In this document: positions 7,489-12,862 of the stretch, one piece after another
How positions within the stretch are numbered: position 1 is the first letter of the stretch
Layout: the number at the start of each line of letters is the position of its first letter
Assembly (NCBI GenBank): GCA_964605705.1
Contig: CAZSDW010000066.1
Location: forward strand, 1-14,410
Reading direction: 5' to 3'
DNA from: CAZSDW01 sp964605705
Lineage (GTDB): Bacteria; Fidelibacterota; UBA2242
Length of the DNA stretch: 14,410 bases
Made by a program: the position numbers and the translations under genes
The notes under the pieces: generated by a model
Database searches by the model: none
What the model was told of the DNA's origin: nothing
Seen by the model: the letters and a program-made list of their open reading frames with translations, nothing else

Positions 7489-7842
7489 ATTCAGAAAGAA
7501 AATTTGATCCTTGATAAATCTTTCGAATTTTCTTTAAAGATAATTGAAATCTATAAATATCTTACTAACCAAAAACACGAATTTGTTATGTCCAAGCAAC
7601 TGCTTCGTTCCGCAACCAGTATTGGTGCAAACTGTGAAGAAGCCGATTCTGCTCAAAGTCATCGTGATTTTATTGCGAAAATGTCGATTTCTCTGAAGGA
7701 GGCAAAAGAGACACGATATTGGATTAGATTATTACTCTATTCAAAATATTTGGTAAAAAATGATATTCTTGAAGAATGTGAATCTATTATCAAGATTTTA
7801 ACAAAAATTCTACTTACTGCAAAAGACAATGAAAAATCCTAA
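7477..7842 (+). CDS. Four-helix-bundle protein (S23-like), element 3
   Basis: An intact 121-residue four-helix-bundle protein. It shows DKSFEFSLKIIEIYKYL, then LLRSATSIGANCEEADSAQS, FIAKMSISLKEAKETRYWIRLL and a C-terminal helix. This signature (SIGANxEEA, SLKEAxETxYW) belongs to a subgroup different from the proteins at 4142 and 5258 (SVAMNIAEG, SIPSNIAEG), so the three local copies are not recent duplicates of each other. The ATG at 7477 lies inside the left heptamer array; there is no clear ribosome-binding site, but the SLC13 stop is only 20 bases upstream, so translation could be coupled. The gene is followed by an inverted heptamer array and then by a second copy of the SLC13 3' end. Molecular function is unknown. 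Confidence 0.88.
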   Translation: MGNVIQKENLILDKSFEFSLKIIEIYKYLTNQKHEFVMSKQLLRSATSIGANCEEADSAQSHRDFIAKMSISLKEAKETRYWIRLLLYSKYLVKNDILEECESIIKILTKILLTAKDNEKS

Positions 7843-7877
7843 ACATCATACATTCTGCATTTTTCATTCTTCATTAT
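7843..7877 (+). repeat. Right heptamer array of four-helix element 3
   Basis: Five 7-bp units begin right after the gene's TAA: ACATCAT, ACATTCT, GCATTTT, TCATTCT, TCATTAT. They are the inverted counterpart of the left array at 7454-7488. The last two units recur at 8038-8052, just after the N run. Confidence 0.85.
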
Positions 7878-7882
7878 TAAAA

Positions 7883-7937
7883 ATGGTCTATTCAGCGGGT
7901 AATTACAAGTTTAAAGACTTTATAAAAATTGGATTAC
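7883..7937 (+). repeat. SLC13 gene 3' end, partial copy cut by the scaffold gap
   Basis: Fifty-five bases from the ATG of MVYSAGNYK onward are the same as copy 1 and run into the N block. With the preceding heptamers they also match 8038-8112 with one mismatch (gactttat against gattttat), so this may be the same locus read from the other side of the gap rather than a third copy. Confidence 0.85.
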
Positions 7938-8037
7938 NNNNNNNNNNNNNNNNNNNNNNNNNNNNNNNNNNNNNNNNNNNNNNNNNNNNNNNNNNNNNNN
8001 NNNNNNNNNNNNNNNNNNNNNNNNNNNNNNNNNNNNN
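7938..8037. other. Scaffold gap (exactly 100 N)
   Basis: A run of exactly 100 N, the usual placeholder for a gap of unknown length. The 72 bases before it (7866-7937) and the bases after it (from 8038) are nearly identical, so the two contigs may simply overlap and the true gap may be zero or negative. A repeat unit could also be hidden here. Confidence 0.95.
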
Positions 8038-8057
8038 TTCATTCTTCATTATTAAAA

Positions 8058-8168
8058 ATGGTCTATTCAGCGGGTAATTACAAGTTTAAAGATTTTATAA
8101 AAATTGGATTACCGATGAATATCTTTATAGGAATAGCTGTTCTCACTATAGTTACGATTATATTTTAA
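8058..8168 (+). repeat. SLC13 gene 3' end, complete downstream copy (duplication)
   Basis: This 111-bp segment encodes MVYSAGNYKFKDFIKIGL followed by a hydrophobic tail (ending VLTIVTIIF) and TAA. It equals the last 37 codons of the permease in length and frame, but its tail differs from VVIAITILF in copy 1. No promoter or ribosome-binding site precedes it; a heptamer half-array (8179-8213) follows. It is probably the original or an allelic 3' end separated from the gene by insertion of the four-helix element. Confidence 0.85.
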
Positions 8169-8178
8169 AAGATTGTCT

Positions 8179-8213
8179 TGATGGTAAATGCATAATGTGT
8201 AATTATAAGAATG
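8179..8213 (+). repeat. Solo heptamer half-array
   Basis: Units TGATGGT, AAATGCA, TAATGTG, TAATTAT, AAGAATG resemble the left array of element 3 (TAATGTA type) and have the same position relative to the duplicated SLC13 end. No four-helix gene or inverted partner follows. The remaining 78 bases before gmd show no feature I can support. Confidence 0.65.
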
Positions 8214-8291
8214 AGACCGGTTTCATAAAAAAATAATTTGTGAAAATTTATGTACCAAAGGCATCTCTTTGAAATAATTATTGGATAAAAT

Positions 8292-9332
8292 ATGAAAAAA
8301 GCCCTTATTACCGGTATTACAGGTCAAGACGGTAGTTACTTGACCGAATTTCTCATTGAAAAAGGCTATGTAGTTCATGGTATTATTCGTCGCAGCAGCT
8401 CCTTTAATACTGGTAGAATTGACCACCTTTTTAATAATCCTGATATTTATGGAAAACAGTTGTTCCTCCATTATGGTGATCTGACGGATTCAAGCAACCT
8501 TAATCGACTTTTGGAAAAAACCGAACCTGATGAAATCTATAATCTTGGCGCCCAGAGCCATGTCCAGGTTTCATTTGAAGTTCCGGAATACACTGCTGAA
8601 GTCGATGGTGTTGGTGTATTAAGATTCTTAGATGCGATTAAAGAAGTTGGTCTTAATACAAAATTCTACCAGGCATCTACCAGTGAACTGTACGGCAAAG
8701 CTCAGGAAATCCCACAAACTGAAAATACTCCTTTTTATCCACGTTCACCTTATGGTGTTGCTAAATTATATGCCTATTGGATTATAAAAAATTATCGGGA
8801 AGCCTATAAGCTTTTTGCCTGCAATGGCATTCTCTTTAATCACGAATCTCCGCGCAGAGGGGAAACCTTCGTAACCCGCAAGATCACCCGCGCTGCTGCC
8901 CGAATCAAAGCCGGGATACAGGAAAAACTGACACTTGGTAATCTTGACGCTAAACGTGACTGGGGTTATGCACCGGAATATTGTGAAGCGATGTGGTTAA
9001 TGATGCAACAGAAAACTGCCGATGATTTTGTCATTGCCACTAATGAAACTAACACCGTTCGGGAATTCTGCGATATTGCCTTTGCCGAAGTGGATATGGG
9101 TATCGAATGGCAGGGTACAGGAATCAATGAGAAAGGGGTTGATTCTACAACTGGTAAAACCTTGATTGAGATAAATCCTCGGTATTTCCGACCCACAGAA
9201 GTGGATATACTTATTGGGGATTACTCAAAAGCCAAAGAGCAATTCGGCTGGCAACCGAAAGTGAAGTTTGAAGAATTAGCCTGCATGATGGCTCGCAAAG
9301 ACTACGAAAAAGTACTGAAAAGAGGTTTTTAG
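8292..9332 (+). CDS. gmd: GDP-mannose 4,6-dehydratase
   Basis: Gmd converts GDP-D-mannose to GDP-4-keto-6-deoxy-D-mannose, the first step towards GDP-L-fucose and related 6-deoxyhexoses. The 346-residue protein is an extended short-chain dehydrogenase/reductase with the NADP-binding motif GITGQDGSYL at residues 8-17 and the family-specific RRSSSFNTGRI. The active site is the ASTSELYG segment (Thr130, Ser131, Glu132) with Tyr154 and Lys158 of the YxxxK motif in RSPYGVAK. NHESPRRGETFVTRKITR is typical of the family. Length is slightly under the usual 350-370. Start ATG at 8292. With fcl 600 bases downstream it forms a GDP-fucose pathway interrupted by the GxxExxY element. Its TAG stop directly precedes that element's repeat. 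Confidence 0.97.
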   Translation: MKKALITGITGQDGSYLTEFLIEKGYVVHGIIRRSSSFNTGRIDHLFNNPDIYGKQLFLHYGDLTDSSNLNRLLEKTEPDEIYNLGAQSHVQVSFEVPEYTAEVDGVGVLRFLDAIKEVGLNTKFYQASTSELYGKAQEIPQTENTPFYPRSPYGVAKLYAYWIIKNYREAYKLFACNGILFNHESPRRGETFVTRKITRAAARIKAGIQEKLTLGNLDAKRDWGYAPEYCEAMWLMMQQKTADDFVIATNETNTVREFCDIAFAEVDMGIEWQGTGINEKGVDSTTGKTLIEINPRYFRPTEVDILIGDYSKAKEQFGWQPKVKFEELACMMARKDYEKVLKRGF

Positions 9333-9456
9333 TCCACGCCTGTCCCGATTACTTTCGGGGAATTACACGAATTACGCTAAAATAAATAATAAAATAATTC
9401 GCGTAAATTAGCCTGCCCCGTAGGGAGGTACGACCGTACTGGGGTGCAATTAGTGG
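9333..9456 (+). repeat. Left palindromic repeat of the GxxExxY element
   Basis: Directly after the gmd stop, arms built of roughly 9-bp units (AATTACACG, AATTACGC; then AATTCGCG, TAAATTAG, AATTAGTGG) flank an A-rich centre (TAAAATAAATAATAAAAT). It corresponds unit for unit to the right repeat at 9844-9921 but carries two extra hairpin inserts, at about 9339-9360 (CCCGA...TTCGGGG) and 9411-9447 (GCCCCGTA...TACTGGGG). Confidence 0.8.
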
Positions 9457-9465
9457 ACAGTCATA

Positions 9466-9840
9466 GTGGTTGATCTGATTTATAAAGAAGAATGTTTTAA
9501 AATCGTTGGTGCCTTTTTTGAAGTGCACAAAACACTTGGCTGTGGCTTTCTCGAACCTGTATACCAGGAAGCACTTGCGATTGAATTTCAAGAACAGCAT
9601 ATTCCTTACCAAAAAGAAAAAGTGTTATCCATCGTATATAAAGATATTGAACTGGAAAAAAGATATATTGCCGACTTTATTTGTTACGATAAAATCATTA
9701 TCGAACTAAAAGCACTATCTTCACTGACTTCAGAACATGAATCACAAGTTTTAAATTATCTTAAAGCGACTGGGTTTAAACTTGGTTTGCTTGTAAACTT
9801 TGGTGAAAAAAGTCTGAAATACAAAAGGATGGTTTTATAA
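9466..9840 (+). CDS. GxxExxY protein (PD-(D/E)xK nuclease-like)
   Basis: This 124-residue protein belongs to the GxxExxY family (TIGR04256), named for the motif seen here as GFLEPVY at residues 27-33. It also has a PD-(D/E)xK-like core: Asp70 in the ADFICYD strand and Glu80-Leu81-Lys82 in IIIELKAL, followed by HESQVLNYLKATG and GLLVNFG. Length and domain order are typical. The family is widespread in FCB-group and cyanobacterial genomes; its function is not established, but the fold suggests a DNA nuclease. Start GTG at 9466, with no clear ribosome-binding site. It separates gmd from fcl and is bounded on both sides by long palindromic repeats, so I read it as cargo of a mobile or repeat-associated element. 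Confidence 0.9.
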   Translation: MVDLIYKEECFKIVGAFFEVHKTLGCGFLEPVYQEALAIEFQEQHIPYQKEKVLSIVYKDIELEKRYIADFICYDKIIIELKALSSLTSEHESQVLNYLKATGFKLGLLVNFGEKSLKYKRMVL

Positions 9841-9843
9841 ATT

Positions 9844-9921
9844 TGTCCACGAATTTCACTAATGACACTAAAAAAAATAAATAAAGAATAATTCGTGGAA
9901 ATTTGTGTAATTAGTGGACAG
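9844..9921 (+). repeat. Right palindromic repeat of the GxxExxY element
   Basis: Starts GTCCACGAAT and ends AATTAGTGGACAG. Left-arm units TCCACGAAT, TTCACTAAT, GACACT and right-arm units AATTCGTGG, AAATTTGTG, TAATTAGTGGA can pair imperfectly around an A-rich centre (TAAAAAAAATAAATAAAGAA). The fcl start follows eight bases later. It is a direct repeat of 9333-9456 without that copy's inserts. Confidence 0.85.
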
Positions 9922-9929
9922 AAGTAATA

Positions 9930-11015
9930 ATGGATAAATCATCTAAAATATACATCGCCGGTCACACTGGTCTCGTCGGTTCCGCTTTAGTCCGCAAATT
10001 CACTGCCGAAGGCAATACTAACCTAGTCTATACTCCCTATCCCGAATATGACCTGCGCAATCAACAACAGACCAATGACTTTTTCGAAAGAGAAAAACCG
10101 GAATATGTGATCATTGCAGCGGGAAAAGTTGGCGGTATCTTAGCGAACAACACCTACCGCGCTGAATTCATCTATGATAACATTATGATTGCATCGAATA
10201 TCATTCATGCTGCGTATTTGAATAAAGTCAAAAAACTGATCTTTCTCGGCAGTTCCTGTATCTATCCGAAAAACTGTCCACAACCAATGAAAGAAGAGTA
10301 TCTTCTCACTGGACCATTAGAACCAACTAATGAACCCTACGCTATTGCCAAGATTGCCGGGATTAAACTTTGCGAGAATTACTATCGCCAGTATGGAAGC
10401 AATTTTTATTCTGTAATGCCGACGAATCTCTATGGTCCTGGCGATAACTTTAATCTCGAAACTTCCCATGTCCTGCCTGCAATCCTTCGTAAAATGCACC
10501 TGGCGAAATGCCTGGAAAACAATGATTGGAAAGGCATTTTAAAGGATTTGGATAAAAATCCAATCGAAAGCATAAATGGAAAATCAGCACAGGAGGACAT
10601 TCTAAAAATCCTTTCAAAATACGGTATTTCTTTAATTCAGCATTCTTCAAATGTCAGTTTGAAGATTTGGGGCACCGGCAAACCGAAAAGAGAGTTTCTA
10701 TATGTTGATGATTTAGCCGAAGCTGTTTGGTATCTGCTAAAAAAGTTCGATGCTGATGAAATTATTGTTGGAAAAACCAGTCATGTCAATATCGGTATGG
10801 GGACGGATTTAAGTATTGCAGAGCTGGCTGGGTCAGTTAAATCAATCGTCGGTTTTAAGGGTGAGATCATCTTCGATGAAACCAAACCTGACGGGATGAT
10901 GAGTAAGTTGCTATCCGTTGATAAAATTCGGAATATAGGCTGGGAACATCGGGTAAAACTCGATGACGGGATTCGGTTGGCTTATGAATGGTACCTTAAA
11001 AATTGTGATGTTTAA
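9930..11015 (+). CDS. fcl: GDP-L-fucose synthase
   Basis: This epimerase/reductase (also called WcaG) turns GDP-4-keto-6-deoxymannose, the Gmd product, into GDP-L-fucose using NADPH. Visible features are the NADP motif GHTGLVGSALVRKF near the N-terminus, catalytic Ser in LGSSCIYP (residues 107-113), Tyr137 and Lys141 in EPYAIAKIAG, the MPTNLYGPGDNF segment and KPDGMMSKLL near the end. At 361 residues it is about 40 longer than E. coli Fcl because of an insert at roughly 190-235 (NNDWKGILKDLDKNPIE...) just before WGTGKPKREFLYVDDL. I recall similar long forms in the Bacteroidetes/Chlorobi lineage, so the insert is a lineage trait rather than damage. Start ATG at 9930 has only a weak Shine-Dalgarno. 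Confidence 0.96.
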   Translation: MDKSSKIYIAGHTGLVGSALVRKFTAEGNTNLVYTPYPEYDLRNQQQTNDFFEREKPEYVIIAAGKVGGILANNTYRAEFIYDNIMIASNIIHAAYLNKVKKLIFLGSSCIYPKNCPQPMKEEYLLTGPLEPTNEPYAIAKIAGIKLCENYYRQYGSNFYSVMPTNLYGPGDNFNLETSHVLPAILRKMHLAKCLENNDWKGILKDLDKNPIESINGKSAQEDILKILSKYGISLIQHSSNVSLKIWGTGKPKREFLYVDDLAEAVWYLLKKFDADEIIVGKTSHVNIGMGTDLSIAELAGSVKSIVGFKGEIIFDETKPDGMMSKLLSVDKIRNIGWEHRVKLDDGIRLAYEWYLKNCDV

Positions 11016-11018
11016 AAT

Positions 11019-11043
11019 TGTCTCATCCTAAAATAGGTTGACA
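11019..11043. repeat. 25-bp imperfect palindrome after fcl
   Basis: The sequence begins TGTCTCA, has CCTA-aaa-TAGG at its centre and ends TTGACA. TG...CA ends are typical of insertion-sequence termini, so this could be a scar, but no transposase is nearby. The stem is short, and I would not call it a terminator. Confidence 0.3.
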
Positions 11044-11062
11044 CAAGAAGAGGATAAAGAAA

Positions 11063-11263
11063 TTGAAACCAACGGTTAAAGTATATCACAAAAACGATCC
11101 ACGGCAATCGTATGATGAAATTCAGTTCTGGAGTCAACAATCATATGCCTACAAGATCCAAGCACTCGAAGCCATCCGCTATCAGTGGTTAAAATTAAAT
11201 CAAAACGATGAATCCTCAATTCCCCGATTTCGAAGAGTTCTTTCAGTTATTAAAAGATCATAA
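11063..11263 (+). CDS. Small partner protein of a nucleotidyltransferase
   Basis: This 66-residue protein begins at TTG 11063 with AGAGGAT eight bases upstream. The pattern DPRQSYDEIQFWSQQSYAYKIQALEAIRYQW...IPRFRRVLSVIKR resembles a small hypothetical protein often found just upstream of solitary nucleotidyltransferases (typical form 'D..YW...P.ERL.AVE.LR...........RLQRV..V'). The last 56 bases overlap the start of the following nucleotidyltransferase, as expected for a coupled pair. I cannot give a biochemical function; a toxin-antitoxin-like or regulatory role is only a guess from context. It looks intact, although the downstream gene is broken. Confidence 0.65.
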   Translation: MKPTVKVYHKNDPRQSYDEIQFWSQQSYAYKIQALEAIRYQWLKLNQNDESSIPRFRRVLSVIKRS

Positions 11264-11683
11264 GGTAAGATACCTGGTTGTCGGCGGATATGCTTTTGCC
11301 ATCCATGCTTTCAACGCTATACAAATGATCTTGATATCTGGATCGACAGTAGGGCGGAAAATGCAAAAAATGTATTTGAGGTATTAAGTGACTTTGGATT
11401 TCAAGAACTGGGCATCAACATTGATGATCTGACATGTCCTGAGCGAATTATACAGATAGGCTATCCGCCTTTACGTATTGATCTTATCACAGATATCGAT
11501 GGCGTTGATTTTAATACAGCCTGGGCTAACAAAGATACATCAACTTATGGAAAACAAAAGATTAATATCATCAATCGCGACCTGTTTGTCCGGAACAAAT
11601 CAGCATCTCCAAACAAAACGGTGTTTATGAAATTGGAAATTGAGTATTATTTGTATTTTGTTATTTGTGATTTTTTTAAATAG
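11208..11683 (+). pseudogene. Nucleotidyltransferase, frameshifted
   Basis: ATG 11208 opens MNPQFPDFEEFFQLLKDHKVRYLVVGGYAFAIHAF and, in the original frame, stops at 11385-11387. From 11315 the next frame continues the protein as RYTNDLDIWIDSRAENAKNVFEVLSDFGF and on through IGYPPLRIDLITDIDGVDF and INRDLFVRNKSAS to TAG 11681-11683. Together they give a minimal nucleotidyltransferase with GGYA and DLDIW (catalytic acidic pair). One missing base near 11313 explains the break. The C-terminus also drifts where relatives have a segment like 'KASGRPKDLADL', so a second lesion is likely. If the base is missing only through sequencing error, the N-terminal defect would disappear. The gene overlaps the small upstream partner by 56 bases. 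Confidence 0.75.
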
Positions 11684-11708
11684 AATTGTCAATGGATTAT
11701 AATTCCTA

Positions 11709-11803
11709 TCGCCATCCCGACGTGTCGGGACAACGTCCGCAAAGAAAAATTTAAATAAAAAAAGAACTTTGCCCCGGCAAGCCGGGATAAACTCTTCTTT
11801 GCG
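11709..11803 (+). repeat. Compound hairpin repeat upstream of mntA
   Basis: It contains a perfect TCCCGA-cgtg-TCGGGA hairpin (11715-11730) and inverted CGCAAAG (11738-11744) and CTTTGC (11767-11772), with CTTTGCG at 11797-11803, around an A-rich centre. A perfect CCCGGC-aa-GCCGGG hairpin (11773-11786) splits the right arm. The layout is like that of the GxxExxY repeats, with different arm sequence. The words TCGCCATCCCGA and GGACAACGTC recur downstream of hepT. Confidence 0.75.
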
Positions 11804-11829
11804 AGAGAGGAAACCAAGAGGAGATCAAA

Positions 11830-12126
11830 ATGAAACTCAACAAAGATTATATTATCAATTTCATTAATATTCAAAAACCTGAACTGCAAAGCAAATATGG
11901 TGTAAAACGTATTGGTTTATTTGGTAGCTATGCCAGGGATTTTGCGGATCAGGATAGTGATATTGATATCGTAGTGGAAATCAATAAACCGGATTTGTTT
12001 ATTCTGATAGGTATTAAACAATTTTTAGAGGATTCTCTTGGGGCACAAGTTGATATTGTCAGATTAAGAGATAAAATGAATCTTGCCCTCAGGAAAAGAA
12101 TCGAACGGGATGCAATTTATGTATGA
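11830..12126 (+). CDS. mntA: MntA-type nucleotidyltransferase antitoxin
   Basis: This 98-residue minimal nucleotidyltransferase (MNT) shows GSYARD at residues 32-37, the catalytic DSDID at 42-46 and a third acidic residue near 75 (AQVDIV). In characterised MntA/HepT pairs the MNT protein transfers AMP groups to a Tyr next to the HEPN active site and thereby silences the toxin. Start ATG 11830 has a strong purine-rich AAGAGGAG upstream. The stop overlaps the hepT start by eight bases, the usual arrangement of this toxin-antitoxin pair. It appears complete and is preceded by a hairpin-rich repeat. Confidence 0.9.
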   Translation: MKLNKDYIINFINIQKPELQSKYGVKRIGLFGSYARDFADQDSDIDIVVEINKPDLFILIGIKQFLEDSLGAQVDIVRLRDKMNLALRKRIERDAIYV

Positions 12127-12493
12127 CTCTGAGTTAGTAAAAGATATTCTGAAAAATATCCTTTGGGCGATTGACCAAATTAATAAAAGGTTTGAGAGAA
12201 TAAAGACAAGCGACGATTTTCTTAAAGATGATAACGGACTTCAAACACTTGATAGTATTTGTATGCAACTTATCAACATTGGAGAAGCATTAAAACAAAT
12301 TGATAGAATAACTGATCAAAGCCTTTTAATGAATTATCCTGAGATAAATTGGAAACAGGCAAAAGGTATGAGAGATATTATTGCCCATCATTATTTTGAC
12401 ATTGATGCAGAAACTGTCTATACGGTTTGTACTGATCATATTCCTGATATAAAGAAGACAATTGAGAAGATTGTCTCAGAACAAAAAGAGTAA
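12119..12493 (+). CDS. hepT: HepT-type HEPN ribonuclease toxin
   Basis: The HEPN-domain protein has the RX4HXY motif as RDIIAHHY at residues 85-92 (numbering from ATG 12119), which is the ribonuclease active site with the Tyr that MntA modifies. I choose ATG 12119 (MYDSELVKDIL) because HEPN toxins usually begin close to this helix; ATG 12110 and ATG 12083 are in the same frame and cannot be excluded. The protein is then 124 residues, mostly helical, with LQLINIGEALKQ-like spacing before a typical 'YPEINWKQAKGMRDIIAHHYFDID' region (shown here only as the family landmark). Expressed with mntA by an eight-base overlap. It looks intact. Confidence 0.9.
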   Translation: MYDSELVKDILKNILWAIDQINKRFERIKTSDDFLKDDNGLQTLDSICMQLINIGEALKQIDRITDQSLLMNYPEINWKQAKGMRDIIAHHYFDIDAETVYTVCTDHIPDIKKTIEKIVSEQKE

Positions 12494-12504
12494 TGAGAAA
12501 CATC

Positions 12505-12603
12505 TCGCCATCCCGATCTACATGTCCGGCGCCTGCCTGTCGTCTTCCTATGCGTATCCTAACGCAGACAGGTAATGTAATGGAGACTGATCAGGACAAC
12601 GTC
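12505..12603 (+). repeat. Split repeat downstream of hepT with compound hairpin
   Basis: TCGCCATCCCGA at 12505-12516 and GGACAACGTC at 12594-12603 repeat words that lie eight bases apart upstream of mntA (11709-11720, 11728-11737). Here a roughly 77-bp insert separates them; it contains nested stems CCTGTC/GACAGG (12536-12541, 12567-12572) and TGCGT/ACGCA (12551-12555, 12562-12566). The mntA-hepT pair is therefore bracketed by related repeats. Confidence 0.65.
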
Positions 12604-12608
12604 TGGAA

Positions 12609-12727
12609 TAAAATGTAAGATGAATAATGCTCCAACGGAGTCCCTGGTGGGAAATAATGAATAATGTTTGGAATTAATACATTTCGTCGTTACTGTGAAT
12701 CATTCTACATTATGCATTATACATTTT
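12609..12727 (+). repeat. Gene-less inverted heptamer palindrome
   Basis: The left side has TAAAATG, TAAGATG, AATAATG, a 23-base GC-rich insert, then AATAATG twice (to 12666). The right side from 12701 has CATTCTA, CATTATG, CATTATA, CATTTT. The arms are inverted relative to each other and only 34 bases separate them, so this is the array pair of a four-helix-type element with no gene inside. Confidence 0.75.
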
Positions 12728-12728
12728 T

Positions 12729-12763
12729 AACCCGTTTAAAGGCGAAGCCTGTTTAACTGGGTT
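12729..12763. repeat. Hairpin with GGC-gaa-GCC tip
   Basis: AACCC-GTTTAAA pairs imperfectly with GTTTAAC-TGGGTT around a GGC-gaa-GCC tip. There is no T-tract at the 3' side, so a terminator is unlikely. It follows the gene-less heptamer palindrome directly and precedes the truncated reading frame. Confidence 0.45.
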
Positions 12764-12824
12764 TACATTGATGAAAGCGTTACGTTGCTTGCCCTGCGAA
12801 ATGGAATGAAGCATGGGCGTCCTT

Positions 12825-12840
12825 AGCCCCAACAGGGGCT
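12825..12840. repeat. AGCCCC-aaca-GGGGCT hairpin
   Basis: A perfect 6-bp stem with a 4-base loop. The bases around it (CCCCAACAGGGGCTCCCGGT) resemble the insert within the heptamer palindrome (CCAACGGAGTCCCTGGTGGG), suggesting a small family of GC-rich inserts. No T-tract follows. Confidence 0.5.
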
Positions 12841-12862
12841 CCCGGTGGAGCGAGAACCAACC

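Noticed and set aside
7843..8168. Two short reading frames running across the N block
   Set aside because: They are products of the duplicated SLC13 end and the N run, not genes.
12825..12840. Rho-independent terminator
   Set aside because: The stem is perfect but there is no T-tract after it, and it resembles a nearby repeat insert.
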